The position numbers and the translations under genes were made by a program. Of a stretch of DNA of 64,000 nt, positions 49,881-61,229 are shown one piece after another. A model generated the notes under the pieces. That model was not told the origin of the DNA, searched no databases, and saw only the letters and a list, made by a program, of their open reading frames with translations. This DNA is from Silene latifolia (taxonomy: Eukaryota > Streptophyta > Magnoliopsida > Caryophyllales > Caryophyllaceae): NCBI RefSeq assembly GCF_048544455.1, contig NC_133537.1, positions 308,239,738 through 308,303,737 on the forward strand, in the 5' to 3' direction. Position 1 is the stretch's first letter. Every line of letters starts with the position of its first letter.

Positions 49881-51290
49881 TTAGTGATGTAAGAGCATTA
49901 GGATATAACGAAATAATATTGATAAGTCAAAACATTACTAAGTTAGTCGAAGGATTTAAGAGTGGTTCAAGTCAAGTGAATATGGTAACTTGGATAGGAA
50001 TCAGTCAGAACGACTAGAAAAGTGAACACTACTCTACAGGACTGTTCGAAATGCTTCAGGATTGTTCAGACGTGTTCAGGTGTTTACTTGGCATCCAAGG
50101 AAGATATGTCGAGACTTCTATCATAAGGAGTCATATCTTAATTTAATTTTATTTAGATAATAAGTACTTTGAGTACAAATAGGATTATTTTATTTTCCTA
50201 AGTCGAGTTGGTGCAATACTTTCCTAATTTACTTAGGAAAGCTTGAAATGGAAAATCCCATGAATTTAAAAAAATAAAGTTGTTTGGTTGCCATATTTTT
50301 GGAAGAATGTAGGAATTGTAATTTCTCAAGAACTTTCAATGCCTACATAATGTGGGAAGTGGCTTATCTACTCCCCCTTTGGTCATTAGAAGTTCCTGTG
50401 GAATTCAATTCCTACATGGGCAACCAAACGATTTTGCCAAATTCACCTTAATTGGATGTTGGAACTTAATACCCATGAATTGCAAGTTCCTAGGAAGTTA
50501 AAGTTCATTGAGCAACCAAACGACCCCATTCCTAAATCTAGATAGATTAGTTGCTCTTTCCTAATTAATTTTGAAAAGTTTATTATTATTTTTAGGAGTC
50601 TTTAGTCGGTCTATTTTAGTATAAATAGAGAGCTTGTAATTAATTTTATTAATATATTGAGAGAGTTAATTCAAGTTTACTTGTACATGTGTTTTTTTAT
50701 AATTTAGCGAGTTATAAGTTCAAATATTTCGTTCTTACGAGAGAGAGATAATATCCATTCATCCTTGCGAGATTGAGTGTTAGTCTTGATTTGAATCGAG
50801 TTCCAGCAGTGAAATTCACGTCATATCCATTGCTTTGTTGTTCAATTCATACAAAAACACTAAAGATACACACTTAAATTCTGCGTTTTCATTAATCTAA
50901 AACTAACATAAAAATTGTACTAGTTTTAAGGATTTGATGTACGAGGGTGCGTAAAATTTTCTAACAATGAAAATATCAAGTTTTATGGAAAAAAAATTGT
51001 TTAGTTAGACAAAATGTATGGTGATATGGTATTGGATAAAAAAAAGTTCAATATAAGAAGTGAACCCATGACTTCTTACTATAAAATAGTCTTAACAACC
51101 ACTAGACCCACATAATTTACACGTTTCTTTACTAAACAAAATTGTAATTATATTTTGGAAATGAGGGTGTAGATGAACCCATGCACCCCCGTTAAAAACG
51201 CCACTGTGCTCGAGGTAATAGAGATGATCGGTAGTAATGAGAGGAGGAGGCAATAAAGATGATTGATAATAACATGGCAATAGAGATGAT
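49881..51290. other. AT-rich spacer with possible LTR-like sequence
   Basis: No gene was recognised. A TATA-like tataaatag at about 50,620 followed by pyrimidine-rich and then ctt-rich DNA gives an LTR impression, but I could not find a convincing pair of ends. The MITE-like unit at 50,280-50,526 lies inside. Confidence 0.4.
50280..50526. mobile_element. Short inverted-repeat element (MITE-like)
   Basis: The left end reads gttgtttggttgcc and the right end gagcaaccaaacgac, an imperfect inverted repeat of about 13 bp. An extra internal copy (gggcaaccaaacgat) lies near 50,422. No coding sequence; the target duplication is not clear, so the superfamily is left open. Confidence 0.5.
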
Positions 51291-51299
51291 CGATAGTAA

Positions 51300-51660
51300 C
51301 GTCCTGGACTTGGAACAACGGGCGGTCGAGCACAATGAACAATACGAGCCGGCACGGGCACGACATGACGTTTTAGGGCGGGATAGGACAAGGGAATTAG
51401 TGCTTTGGCAGGACACGACACGAACACGATGGACCAACCACGATAGATTAAAAGTAAATAATTAAAAAAACCCTTAAAAACACTCCAAGCACGACAGTGG
51501 CATGACACGGCAAGGCTTCGCCCTGGCCATGGGCCGGGAGGAAATGAGTCGGGCACGGCACAAAGAGCCTCCAACCCGTGCCTAGGCTGGGACTGGGGGA
51601 GGGCTGGGCACGACGGGCTGACACAAAGCCCGGCCCGGCCCACTCGATTCCTGCTCTATA
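51300..51660. repeat. GC-rich degenerate ggcacgac-type repeat
   Basis: A 360-bp patch repeats variants of ggcacg, cacgac and ggcccgg, far richer in GC than its surroundings. It resembles the cacgacacggcacg-type dispersed repeats of plant genomes. The long minus-strand frame through it (51,092-51,643) is a consequence of composition and has no protein features. Confidence 0.5.
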
Positions 51661-51856
51661 TGCGACAAACAATTACTCTTATCAATTATTAAGTGAGCCA
51701 CTTGTGAATCATCAAAGAAAAATAATTGGCTCTTATTAAGATGAAAAGTGTTCTGCAGAGGATGGTTGACTATAATCTCTAACACATGTTCAGTTGTTCC
51801 CAAATCCCAAGTGAGCTCAGTTTTTGCATCTCCTGCTCATCCCTGAAAATTTCAAA

Positions 51857-54800
51857 ATGGCCCAACTTGGTACCCAAATTGCTGAAAAACTCATCACAGT
51901 TATTGGGACTGAGTTCATAAAGGAAATTTGTTTCATGTGGGGTCACAAATCTAAACTAGAAGACCTCAAAGATACCATCTCCACTATTAGGGATGTGCTG
52001 GTTGATGCACAACACCAGGAAGAGCTTTCCAACAAAACCCGAAACTATATCGAAAAGCTCAAGGCTGTTGTTTATGATGCTGATGATTTTTTTGACAAGT
52101 TTGTTACTTTGGCTGAGCTGAAGGAGCTTTCCAATGACAGTAATTTCTCTGAAAAGGTTCGCACCTTCTTATCTTCTAGTAACCCTCTTAGTGTTGCATA
52201 CGCAATTTCTCAAGGAGTTAAGAAAATAAGGAAGAAGCTAGATGCTGTAGGACTTATAGCTAATAGTAATGCTAGTTTCGGAATCGTAGTGGACTGTCAA
52301 CCCATCAGGAGTAAAATACAGGAAACTTGTTCTTATGCATACGTAAGTGATGTTATTGGAAGGGAGAATGACTTGAATGAAACTGTAGACAAGTTGCTTA
52401 GCTACTCTGCTTCGCAGCACGATGTTAGTTTTCTTACTGTCGTCGGTATTGGAGGGTTGGGGAAAACAACTCTTGCTCAATTGGTGTTCAATGATGAAAG
52501 AGTTAAAACTGAGTTTCCAATTAGGTTGTGGGCATGTGTGTCTGATCAGAATGGGCAAGAATTCGATGTGAAATCGATTCTTGCTCGGATTCTTGAATCA
52601 GCCTCACATGAAAGGAATTACAGCTCTGCAATGGATATTGTGCAAACCAAAGTTGGATTGATATTAGGAGGAAAGAAGTACTTGCTTGTTCTAGACGATG
52701 TATGGAACGAAGATCGTGAGAAGTGGCTTGAGTTAAGAAAATTTTTGATGGTAGGTGCTGCAGGAAGTAGCATTCTGGTAACTTCTCGTTCTAAAAGGAC
52801 TGCAGAAGTGGTAGGAAATGAAACTATGTATGAGTTGAAAGGTTTGTCCCCTGAAAATTCGTGGCAATTGTTTGAGATGACGGCATTTGGAGCACAAGGT
52901 AAGCATGTAGATTCGCCTGAACTAGTTGAGGTTGGTAAAGAAATTGTCAAACAATGTGCTAATGTTCCTCTGGCAATAAAAGTAGTCGGAAGTCTGCTAT
53001 TTAGCCAGGATAAAAGTAAGTGGCAATCCTTTCATGATAACGGGTTAGGCCGAATTAATAAAGGCGACAATAAGATTATGTCAATTTTAAAACTTAGTTA
53101 CCGTAACCTTGAGTCTCCATTAAAGAGTTGTTTTGCTTATTGTGCATTATTTCCTAAGGATTTTGTTATAAGCAAGAGGATTGTAGTTAGGCTTTGGGCA
53201 GCACATGGATTTATTCTGCCATTTGAGGAAGGTCAAAGCATAGAAGATGCTTGTGAGGAATATTTCACAATCTTATTGCGAAGGTGTTTCTTTCAAGACG
53301 TAATCCTGAATGAATATGGTGAAGTTGTGACATTTAAAATTCACGATCTGATGCATGATGTTGCTAAGAACATAGCAGGGAATGAAATCTGTGTGATGAA
53401 TTGTATTCCAAGCAACTTGGAAGATAAAGTTCGTCATTTGTTTCACATTGGAGGCGAAGAGAAGGAAATCACTTTTACTAAGAGTAAGGTCCGCTCTTAT
53501 GTAAGACATGAATCCGAGTCCTTGTTTCCATTGGAAAGCTTATTAGGAAATTGGACATGTCTGAGGTCTTTGGACTTGCATGATATAAACATTAAGACTT
53601 TGCCTGATTCTATAAGCAAATTAATGCATTTAAGGTATCTAGATCTCTCGTGGAATATAAATCTCGAAGCACTGCCTAATTCAATCACAAAGATATACAA
53701 CTTGGAAACATTAGACTTAAGCTTCTGCTGTGGGTTGAAAGAGTTGCCAGCCGATTTGAGCAAGCTGGTGAAACTGAGGCATTTGGATATAGCTATGTGC
53801 CGCTGGCTGCGTTATATGCCTTCACGCATGAACAAAATGACAAGCCTTTGCACATTGACGGAGTTTGTTGTGGGTGATGAAAATTCAAGCAAGGCACGGT
53901 GTGTTGGGCAGCTAGAGGACCTCTTGGCCTTGGTTAATCTTAGAGGAAGCATTACTATCCATATTCGTAAAAACTGTGGAAATAATGCCATGGTTGATGG
54001 CAGTGAAGGAGAATGTCGGCGTCTAAGAAACATGAAACATCTCAAGGAGATATCCATAGTTTTTCCTCTACAAATTAACGGAATGGATTTTGACCACAAA
54101 CCAATTTTGGAGATGCTAGAGCCACCACCTAATATCAGGGTGTTAGAGTTGCGGTCATACCTAGGTGATGTGCTTCCAGCTAGGTGGGTAAGAGAAGGTC
54201 ACTGGGAAACTTTTCTTCCAAACCTAGTGAAGATTTATATCAGGTTTTGTGACAGGTTACAGCATCTGCCATCCATGCGCAAATTCCGCCATCTGAAGTC
54301 ACTGGTAATCCATAATTTGACAAATGTAGAGTACATGGAGGACATGAGTATATGCAATAGTAGTAGTGGATCAACTTCCAACTCAACATCAAGGGTAGAA
54401 GAAATTATATTCTTCCCTTCCCTTAAGTATCTTGAAATGTCGGGCCTCGACAAGTTAAAAGGCTGGTGGAGAGGGATCGGGTTGGATAACGGGCAGAACT
54501 TCAATTGGCAACCATCTTTTACCCACCTTTCACATTTGTCAATCAAGTTTTGCCCTAATCTGATATCATTTCCTCCTTGCCCAACGGTGAAAACTCTGCT
54601 TTTGGACAAGTTAAATGAAAATTTGCTCATGACATTGGGAAGCAAGGTGGAAATTCAGGACTTGGGTTATCTCAAATCACTCCCCATGGAACATATTAGA
54701 AGCCTTACTATCTCTGAGAATGAGATTGATGATTTATCAAAGCTCGAGGAGGCATTCAAGAGCTTCTCTTCCCTTAAACGGCTTGCGTTTTTTTCATGTA

Positions 54801-55264
54801 GAAATTTGAAAAGCCTTTCTATACCAAGTTGGAAGCATCTCACATCCTTAGAGTCACTTAAACTAGGGTTCATTCCAGAATTGGTATTATCCGATGAAGA
54901 TGACTTGCCTTGGGAATATCTTCGTGGAAGTTTGCGATCGTTAGAATTAGCATCACTCCCGAAGCTCATGACTCTGCCTAAGGGAATGCAGTACTTAACC
55001 TCCTTAGAGAGCTTGTCAATCAAGAAGTGTGATAATTTAAAAGCGATACCAGAATGGATAAGCTTCCTGTATTCTCTTAAATCCCTTTGTATTAGCTCCT
55101 GCAATAACCTGAGATCATTTCCGGAAGCCATGCAGAATCTCGCCTCCCTACAGATGCTCGCGATTAGTGCCTGTCCAATACTAATAAAAAGATGTGAAGC
55201 TCCAAACGGAAAGGACTTCCCCAAAATTCAACACATTCCCTCTATTTCTATCTGTGAAACGTGA
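51857..55264 (+). CDS. CC-NB-LRR (CNL) disease-resistance protein, RGA-like, intact
   Basis: An uninterrupted, intronless frame of 1135 residues. I chose the ATG at 51,857 (MAQLGTQIAEKL) because it starts the usual CNL coiled-coil domain; the frame upstream has no ATG. Domains: coiled coil with YDADD (EDVID-like motif, residue 73); NB-ARC with P-loop GIGGLGKTT (197), RNBS-A, kinase-2 LLVLDDVW (276), RNBS-B, a VPLA variant of the GLPL motif (370) and CFAYCALFPKD; MHD at 499; then irregular LRRs from about 570 to the end. Such proteins sense pathogen effectors and trigger cell death; P-loop and MHD control nucleotide state. All key motifs are present, so it is likely functional. Just at the stop (acgtgagt) is a splice-donor-like sequence, possibly a 3' UTR intron. 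A second NLR fragment lies 1.2 kb downstream. Confidence 0.93.
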   Translation: MAQLGTQIAEKLITVIGTEFIKEICFMWGHKSKLEDLKDTISTIRDVLVDAQHQEELSNKTRNYIEKLKAVVYDADDFFDKFVTLAELKELSNDSNFSEKVRTFLSSSNPLSVAYAISQGVKKIRKKLDAVGLIANSNASFGIVVDCQPIRSKIQETCSYAYVSDVIGRENDLNETVDKLLSYSASQHDVSFLTVVGIGGLGKTTLAQLVFNDERVKTEFPIRLWACVSDQNGQEFDVKSILARILESASHERNYSSAMDIVQTKVGLILGGKKYLLVLDDVWNEDREKWLELRKFLMVGAAGSSILVTSRSKRTAEVVGNETMYELKGLSPENSWQLFEMTAFGAQGKHVDSPELVEVGKEIVKQCANVPLAIKVVGSLLFSQDKSKWQSFHDNGLGRINKGDNKIMSILKLSYRNLESPLKSCFAYCALFPKDFVISKRIVVRLWAAHGFILPFEEGQSIEDACEEYFTILLRRCFFQDVILNEYGEVVTFKIHDLMHDVAKNIAGNEICVMNCIPSNLEDKVRHLFHIGGEEKEITFTKSKVRSYVRHESESLFPLESLLGNWTCLRSLDLHDINIKTLPDSISKLMHLRYLDLSWNINLEALPNSITKIYNLETLDLSFCCGLKELPADLSKLVKLRHLDIAMCRWLRYMPSRMNKMTSLCTLTEFVVGDENSSKARCVGQLEDLLALVNLRGSITIHIRKNCGNNAMVDGSEGECRRLRNMKHLKEISIVFPLQINGMDFDHKPILEMLEPPPNIRVLELRSYLGDVLPARWVREGHWETFLPNLVKIYIRFCDRLQHLPSMRKFRHLKSLVIHNLTNVEYMEDMSICNSSSGSTSNSTSRVEEIIFFPSLKYLEMSGLDKLKGWWRGIGLDNGQNFNWQPSFTHLSHLSIKFCPNLISFPPCPTVKTLLLDKLNENLLMTLGSKVEIQDLGYLKSLPMEHIRSLTISENEIDDLSKLEEAFKSFSSLKRLAFFSCRNLKSLSIPSWKHLTSLESLKLGFIPELVLSDEDDLPWEYLRGSLRSLELASLPKLMTLPKGMQYLTSLESLSIKKCDNLKAIPEWISFLYSLKSLCISSCNNLRSFPEAMQNLASLQMLAISACPILIKRCEAPNGKDFPKIQHIPSISICET

Positions 55265-56176
55265 GTAGTTTCCATAAATGCTTTACATTGTTTAATTCTA
55301 CTTTGGCCTGAATGTTTACTAATGATGGGTTTTTTTTTTGTTTTTTGTTTTTTTTTTTGAGAAGGATAGTTAGTATCTTGGTACAAGATGTAAATAAGCT
55401 CAATTAGTGCATTGCTGTTAATCGTAGCTGATCATTCTTTGTGTAACTAAGGATCCTGACAGCCTCACAGGATGGTTACTGACTGCAGGGGAGACTGACA
55501 GATTGCGCAGCAAAGTTTGCAGGGAATATGAGTGCCTGTCACGTAAAAATAGCATTGAAAATGATCTTTATTAGTCAAAAATCTTTTTAATTAAGTATCC
55601 TCACAGAATGGTCACTGACTGCAGGGAAGACTGGCAGATCGCTCAGCAAAGTTTGCAGGGAATGTGAATACCAGTCAACTTATCTGGTAGATTTTGTTCA
55701 TACTATCCATCCCGAATCCATTAATTTTCAAATCAAACCCTACTCGGGTGTATGCAGTGGTCTCCTTTAGTCCTTTGGTTTAAATCCGTCTATGGAATTC
55801 TCAACACCCAACATTTATTCCCCGTCCGAGATGAGTCCACTTCGACTGATGATGATATAGACATGATTACTCTGGAAACACACTGTCACAACAACTGAAC
55901 ATTTTTGATTTCCTGTCCCCTTTTGGAATTCATGATGTCCAACCATTTTCAATGTTGTTCGTGGGATTGGTCACAGCAGTCTTCTTCTTTACACTCTTGC
56001 AAAACTTCACTTGTCGCCCGCCAGTATCCCTTTTTCCCCCACTTTCTTCATTTGATGTTTGGTTGGTTAAATTGTATCGATTTATTGTGCTGTTTAATTC
56101 AACACCTGTCGCTTTTATCAATTACTGTACTTCAGTACTATAGCAGGAAATGAAACTGGGAAAAAGAATTTACTAA
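55265..56176. other. CNL 3' region with a tandemly repeated segment
   Basis: Probably the 3' UTR and flank of the CNL gene. A block of about 95 bp at 55,450-55,546 is repeated at about 55,598-55,680 (ggt.actgactgcaggg and cagcaaagtttgcaggg phrases). Near 56,139 the phrase agcaggaaatgaaactgg also occurs at 56,522, inside the NLR fragment, so some NLR-derived DNA lies on both sides of the MITE. No intact gene. Confidence 0.5.
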
Positions 56177-56463
56177 GGCTTTGTTTGGATAGGAAAAAAG
56201 GAGGGAAAGGAAAGGGAGGGGGAAGGAGGGAAGAGAAAGGAAAAGAAGGGAAGGGGAGGGAGAATGGAGGAGATGATTTTCCCTCCAAATCTTGCCTATG
56301 TTGGTAGGGAAATAATTTGCCTTGTAGGAGGGAAATAGAGGGATCCATTTTCCCTCACCTCCAAATCTCTCTACCTTCATTTTGCTAACCAAACAACGGA
56401 TTTCTCATCCTTCCAATTCCATCCCCTCCCTTTCCCTCCAAATTCCTCAATCCAAACACACCC
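56177..56463. mobile_element. Tourist-like MITE (PIF/Harbinger type)
   Basis: A 287-bp unit flanked by TAA on both sides (56,174-56,176 and 56,464-56,466). The ends are GGCTTTGTTTGGAT and, on the other strand, GGGTGTGTTTGGATTGAGG. The interior is rich in ggagggaa. TAA targets and GG...TGTTTGG termini point to Tourist/PIF-Harbinger. It is inserted within NLR-derived sequence. Confidence 0.75.
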
Positions 56464-56513
56464 TAAGAGTAAACACAAGGAAATCCTATGAAGCTCGTTA
56501 AAAAGAATTTACT

Positions 56514-56846
56514 TTGAACATAGCAGGAAATGAAACTGGTAGCATGAATTGTGTTTCGAGTAACGTGGACAAAATTTGTCACTCATTTCACATTGGAAGA
56601 AACCCAAAGGCAATCACTATTACTAAGAGTAAACACAAGGAAATCACTTTTACTGAGAGTAAGATCCGCTCTTATGTAATAGATGGATCCGACTCCATGT
56701 TTCCTAAGGAAAGCTTACTAGTAGTAAACTGGTCATTCCACAGGTCATCGGACTTCCAAGATATAAATGTCAAAGCCTTTCATGTTCCTCCTGGAATAAG
56801 TGGGAACATATTTTCATTCCGAATTGTCTCAAGAGTTACAAAATAA
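56514..56846 (+). pseudogene. Fragment of a second CNL gene
   Basis: The frame matches only the stretch of the neighbouring CNL that follows its MHD motif: NIAGNETGSMNCVSSNV and FTESKIRSYV are close to NIAGNEICVMNCIPSNL and FTKSKVRSYV there. It then runs into the region just before the LRRs (SLLVVNWSFHRSSDFQDINVKA). A 15-residue or so segment ending in ITITKSKHKE appears duplicated relative to the intact gene. No NB-ARC or LRR is attached, and it begins without its own ATG. It is the remnant of a tandem NLR duplication. Confidence 0.8.
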
Positions 56847-57173
56847 TACATATATGATTACTATTACTAGTACAACAGAAAAGAAACCAGTTTTGTCATT
56901 CTGCTAACCCTACCCTTACAATGACTATATTACACCTTAAATTAAGTGACAACCGCCAAGAGACTACTAAGAACATTACACATTAGTTCTAACCAAATGG
57001 ACCTTATCCACCTTTGGTGCATGCTCTCTTGAATGCTGAAGACTGGAAAACGAATCAACAAAAATCCTACAATCGTTGATAATGGTTTTACCACCGACAA
57101 TTTGTTGATCCTTACTCACCATAACAGTTTCTTGAATGAATCAGAAAATTCGTTCCAAATCGTTTCCTTTGAG

Positions 57174-60100
57174 TTAAATCTTCTGCTTTAAAACATGACG
57201 TAATTGGATCTTTTGACTCTCCATCCTCGCCTCCACGAGTTTATTCTTTAAGCTGTGCCTTTGCACTCCACGAGGCCATTCAATACAACCCTTCATCCCC
57301 CTGCTAGCATGAGAATTTCCAGATTCAGGTGAGCTCCACCCGGCAATATTTGAAGGGCTAATCCCACCTTTACACGATCCACGATCGGGCGACATCGTAG
57401 ACCCATTGGAAATTCTTCCGTTAGAAACCCGCCCATTAGAAAGCCTTCCATGAATACCATCCACCGGTATTGTCTTGTAACCGTCACCACTGTTGTTATT
57501 TGACCGCCAAAGCCTGGATATTGATTTCACTTTGTTTAGCTGCTTTGAGGAAACTGAGCAAACTTCACTGATTTCAGTGATTGGTGTCTCATCACCAACC
57601 TGCTCTTCCCATTCCGTGCAACTTCCTGACACATTACTATCCCGATACATTCTATTTACCGACATGATGCTTCCCTCCGGAGAAAAACTTGAGCCTCGAT
57701 CTTCTCCATGACTGATGGTTTCCCACCCACTCCCATCATCATCCATGTCGCCACTTCGATAGCCATAGATATTTGAAAGTCTATGATGGTCTTTGTTATG
57801 GCTATTCATTTCAGGACTAACAGTTCTTACCTTAGATGCATGGCTTGCAGGGCTATATTCAACACACGGCTCAATTTCTCTTTCATCACTTTCAGCCATA
57901 GCCATTTCTTGCACAACTGCAAATATATCATCCGCATTCGACGGTTCATATGTAAACTCTTTGATGTCTTTGATGTTTATCGATGCAGTAGCTTTTTGAA
58001 ACAATTCAGCCTCTCTCAGGTCATTGGCATCTAGCTTCACACCTTGTGACTTTAGAAATTTTTCCATCTTGTCAACCAGATAACTCATTTGGGAGTACTT
58101 CTGATCAAGAGCCACTTTGGCATCAACAAGTTTCATTTGGACTCGCTCTTCTCGCCAAACCTCAGCCATTTGCAACATTCTTCTCTCGTCTTCGACCTCC
58201 TCGCGAATCTTCATGCATTCTTTCTTTAGCGAATCCACTTCAGCCTTGTCTTCCCCTATTTCCTTTGCCAGCTCATCACACACTTCCTCTATTAACTCTC
58301 GGCTCTTCCTCTCTTTCTCATAGTCCTGCACGTATCTCTTTGCCGACAACTTGACTTCTGCCACCTCGTTGACCAGCTTGGAGTTGACCATTTCCAGTCT
58401 TTGCCGATTCTTCCTTTCTCGATTGAAATCACCTTTAATGTCCTCGATTATTGCACGGACTTTTTCATGTTCTCGGCTTCGCCAAGTGGCCCTTTCCTCA
58501 CTGAGTTTCTTCAAGAAGTGTTCAACTTTCTTCTTTGACGACCGCCTCTCTACTTCCATCTCCTCTATGCGTGCCCGGGCCTGCTCAAGTTCTTTTTCAA
58601 GAGCAGAGATCGTGGCGGGATTTGCTTTTTGTTCAACTAGCTTTGTATCATTGGGATTTTCGTTGGATGGTTTCAAGCCAATGGGGTCCCACTTTGTAGC
58701 TCCCTCCATTGCATAATTTGTATATAGGATGGGAGGCTGTCTCTAACATAAGAGAACATAAAAACAAAGACCAGATTAGATTAGCAATTAAAACAAATAA
58801 AAACCATGTATTGACAAAAGAACATGTATCACATAGAGCTTTTCATACACTTCAGGTATAAAAGCCATATTTACAATCACAGAGGTCATCCCTGAATGTC
58901 TCTTAGGAGATCACAATCAACTACGAGTACATCTTTTTCTTTCTTGTAAAAATGATGCTGAAATTCTAACAAAGCTTATGTAACTCAAAAACCCATAGAT
59001 TACTTCGAGGTGATCACACAAATGACACAATGGAGGGGAGCTAAAGTCAATTGACCATTTAACTATATTACATACCTCACAGAGATATCCATTAACGGGA
59101 CCATTAACGGAGCAGGGACTCGTAAGTGGATCCTTAGCTTCAGAGCCACATTCTCTGCTACCGTGATGGCACGATAATTGTTCAATGCCATGGCCATTTG
59201 CTAGCTGCAGTCACAATAAAACCAACAGGTCAGTAAAAATGTCACACAATGATCCCATATAATCACAGAAATTAAACACACCACACAATGATCATCTGCC
59301 GATTTTCACCGTTCCTTCAAATATACTCCGTACCAGTCTTTAGCGGATAGATACTTGCAATAAATTCGGTGAAGTAATGTCAATCAAGCGGTATATTATT
59401 GCGATCAACACATTAACACCGCAATGTCGTTATTAACATCGCCTCAAAAGCACTACACTTCTTCAAACAAGCATAGCTTAAACTATGTCAGTCACAACAT
59501 GAAACCGTACTCCATAACTAAAATATTCACCGGTACTCTATCCATCTTTATCATCCATATCCATAAGATACCCTAAGCTTTACTGTAGGCAATGAAATAA
59601 TCATGAACCATTATTTAGTCCTATGTAAAATTGTCACACGCTTCACACCCATCTTATTCTAATTTTCGGAATCCTCAAGACTCCACTACCACTATAACAT
59701 ATTGACAACCCGACTTCGACATTCCTGTGCTAAAGATGTTACATTTTAAAATGAAGCTAAGCTTAAATACAAAATAAAAGCTTAATTTACCTAACATAAT
59801 CCACCCACAACTACTATCAACATCAATTAATTCATCAATCTACTACCAAACACAATCATAAACCCAACAACAAACTAACTTCATTCAACTATTTATACAC
59901 AAATCTCCCCTTAAAAATCATTCCCCCAAAAAAATCCTGCAAGTCTGAATTTTGTTTAGCTACATTATCGAAAACATTATACTCACCCCGTCCCAATCAT
60001 TCGTTTACCTTGGATTAAAAAACGTCACAATGAATAAAAAATTAAACAAACCATTGGGGCCAGGTAGTAATTGTACAAAAAAATAAATGAAAAAGAAACC

Positions 60101-60474
60101 TTAAACCCTAATCGATCTCCTCCAGCAATGTTATCCTCATTAGTGGCGGCAGCAGCAGCCTGCATTCGCCACAGCGCAGCGCCGAGTTTACGAGCCGATA
60201 AAGGGGGACCATCTCTAGCTCTCCTAGACTTACGCCGGAGTTCCGGCGGCTTATCCTCGTCTACATTATTTATAGCAGCTGATTCTCTATCCTGACGGTG
60301 GTCCCATCGGAGGAGAGGGGTAGACGGCCCGCGGGCGACGGCGGAGGGCTTGCGTGGAAGGCGAGGGGTAGTTTTGGAAGGTTTACGACGAGGGAGGGGT
60401 ATTTTGGAAAGAAGATCTTGAGGTGTAGGTTTCGAGGAGAGGAGAGTAGTGGTTGATGAAGGTGTGATCTTCAT
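57174..60474 (-). CDS. Coiled-coil protein, At1g50660/BRANCHLESS TRICHOME-related family, three exons
   Basis: Exons on the minus strand: 60,474-60,100 (125 codons), 59,204-59,076 (43 codons), 58,742-57,174 (522 codons plus stop), predicting 690 residues. Splice sites aag/gttt, ctgcag/cta, gag/gtatgt and ttag/aga fit GT...AG, and every junction is phase 0. Exon 1 is basic and Ser/Pro-rich with an LSARKLGAALW block. Exon 3 holds a long coiled coil (about residues 213-414) including SAKRYVQDYEKERKSRELIEE and RRMLQMAEVWREERVQMKL, then a Ser/Gly-rich tail. From memory this matches an Arabidopsis family described as actin-cytoskeleton or BLT-related; the exact function is unknown to me. No breaks seen. 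The ATG at 58,707-58,709 inside exon 3 is not the start. Confidence 0.85.
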
Positions 60475-60744
60475 TGCTCGTGATTGAGGTTGAGATACGC
60501 CATTGGTGAGGGGTAAAGTTGGAAACTTTTAAAGGTTTTTTTGTGGGGGAAGACTGGGAGGGGAGCTCGAAAATGAAGTAGAGAGGTGGAGAGAGAGCGG
60601 GGTGAGGGAGGAGAACGGTGATGTATTAATGTACGGGGTCAATGAGTTAAACGGTGTCGTATGTGTGTATATGTGGGGTTATACGAGGTGGTGTGATTTT
60701 GATTGATTTCTTGTTCTTGGTGTTTTTCAGCGGTTGTGTAATTG
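60475..60744. other. Upstream region of the coiled-coil gene
   Basis: Likely 5' UTR and promoter of the minus-strand gene, with g/a-rich (ct-rich on the gene's strand) sequence at 60,540-60,610. No clear TATA box seen. Confidence 0.45.
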
Positions 60745-60930
60745 CAAAGCGTCTTACTTGTGACGGGCTAATCCTGTCATAAGTTGAAGACCTCTCACAA
60801 AAAGGGAGAGGGGACAAGGTGGGGCATCCCCATGTGCTTCCCCATTCACCTCTTATGGGTATTTTGTGAGAGGAAATGGTATCCGTCACAAGGTTGTGAC
60901 GGATATCGCCGTTTTCAATGAGATTTTGTG
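60745..60930. mobile_element. Mutator-like MITE with 9-bp target duplication
   Basis: gtgtaattg occurs at 60,736-60,744 and again at 60,931-60,939, a 9-bp direct repeat as left by Mutator-like elements. Inside, cttgtgacgggctaatcctg and cctctcacaaaa at the left face ttttgtgagagg, tatccgtcacaagg and ttgtgacggatatc at the right, an imperfect inverted repeat. 186 bp, no coding sequence. Confidence 0.6.
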
Positions 60931-60960
60931 GTGTAATTGTGTTGTGGCTTTTGGAATTAA

Positions 60961-60995
60961 CTAGTTGTTTCTCCGCGTGCGATGCGCGCGGAGAA
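60961..60995 (-). mobile_element. Helitron-like 3' terminus with perfect hairpin
   Basis: On the minus strand a 9-bp perfect stem (ttctccgcg / cgcggagaa) around a 9-nt loop is followed eight bases after the 3' stem base by CTAG and then T. This matches the plant Helitron end rule: a short GC hairpin just before CTRR at an A/T junction. The element body would extend to the right on the plus strand, over the XS genes. The 5' TC end was not identified in the window. Confidence 0.6.
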
Positions 60996-61229
60996 TCAAG
61001 GTATCATATGTTTTGTTGCAGAAGCTATTAGAGCGGCTTATAATGGTAATTAAAGTGTTCTGAATGTATTATTTAGTTGCTATATGCTAATTATTTTTCG
61101 TAATGTACGAGGCAGAATGTTTAAATCAAGTAATGTCTAAGAAAACCACAAACGTAGTTTATCATTGCGGATGCAAACTTGAAGACTAATTTCATATTAT
61201 TTGGCAATTCTATTATCGTTGCTTGTTGT

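Noticed and set aside
49888..50960. Possible copia-type solo LTR (TATA box near 50,620 and TG-like start)
   Set aside because: I could not find a pair of TG...CA ends with matching 5-bp target copies, so I list it only as spacer.
51092..51643. 183-codon antisense frame upstream of the CNL gene
   Set aside because: It lies across the GC-rich ggcacgac-type repeat, has no protein-family features and its composition follows the repeat.
51824..51856. Upstream TTG as CNL start
   Set aside because: TTG is not a usual plant start; the ATG at 51,857 gives the expected MAQLG start of the coiled-coil domain.
52238..55224. Several antisense frames within the CNL gene
   Set aside because: Shadows of the sense gene; the sense frame has all NB-ARC and LRR motifs.
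57493..58716. Plus-strand frames over the coiled-coil gene
   Set aside because: Shadows of the minus-strand gene, which shows a long heptad-rich coiled coil and consistent splice phases.
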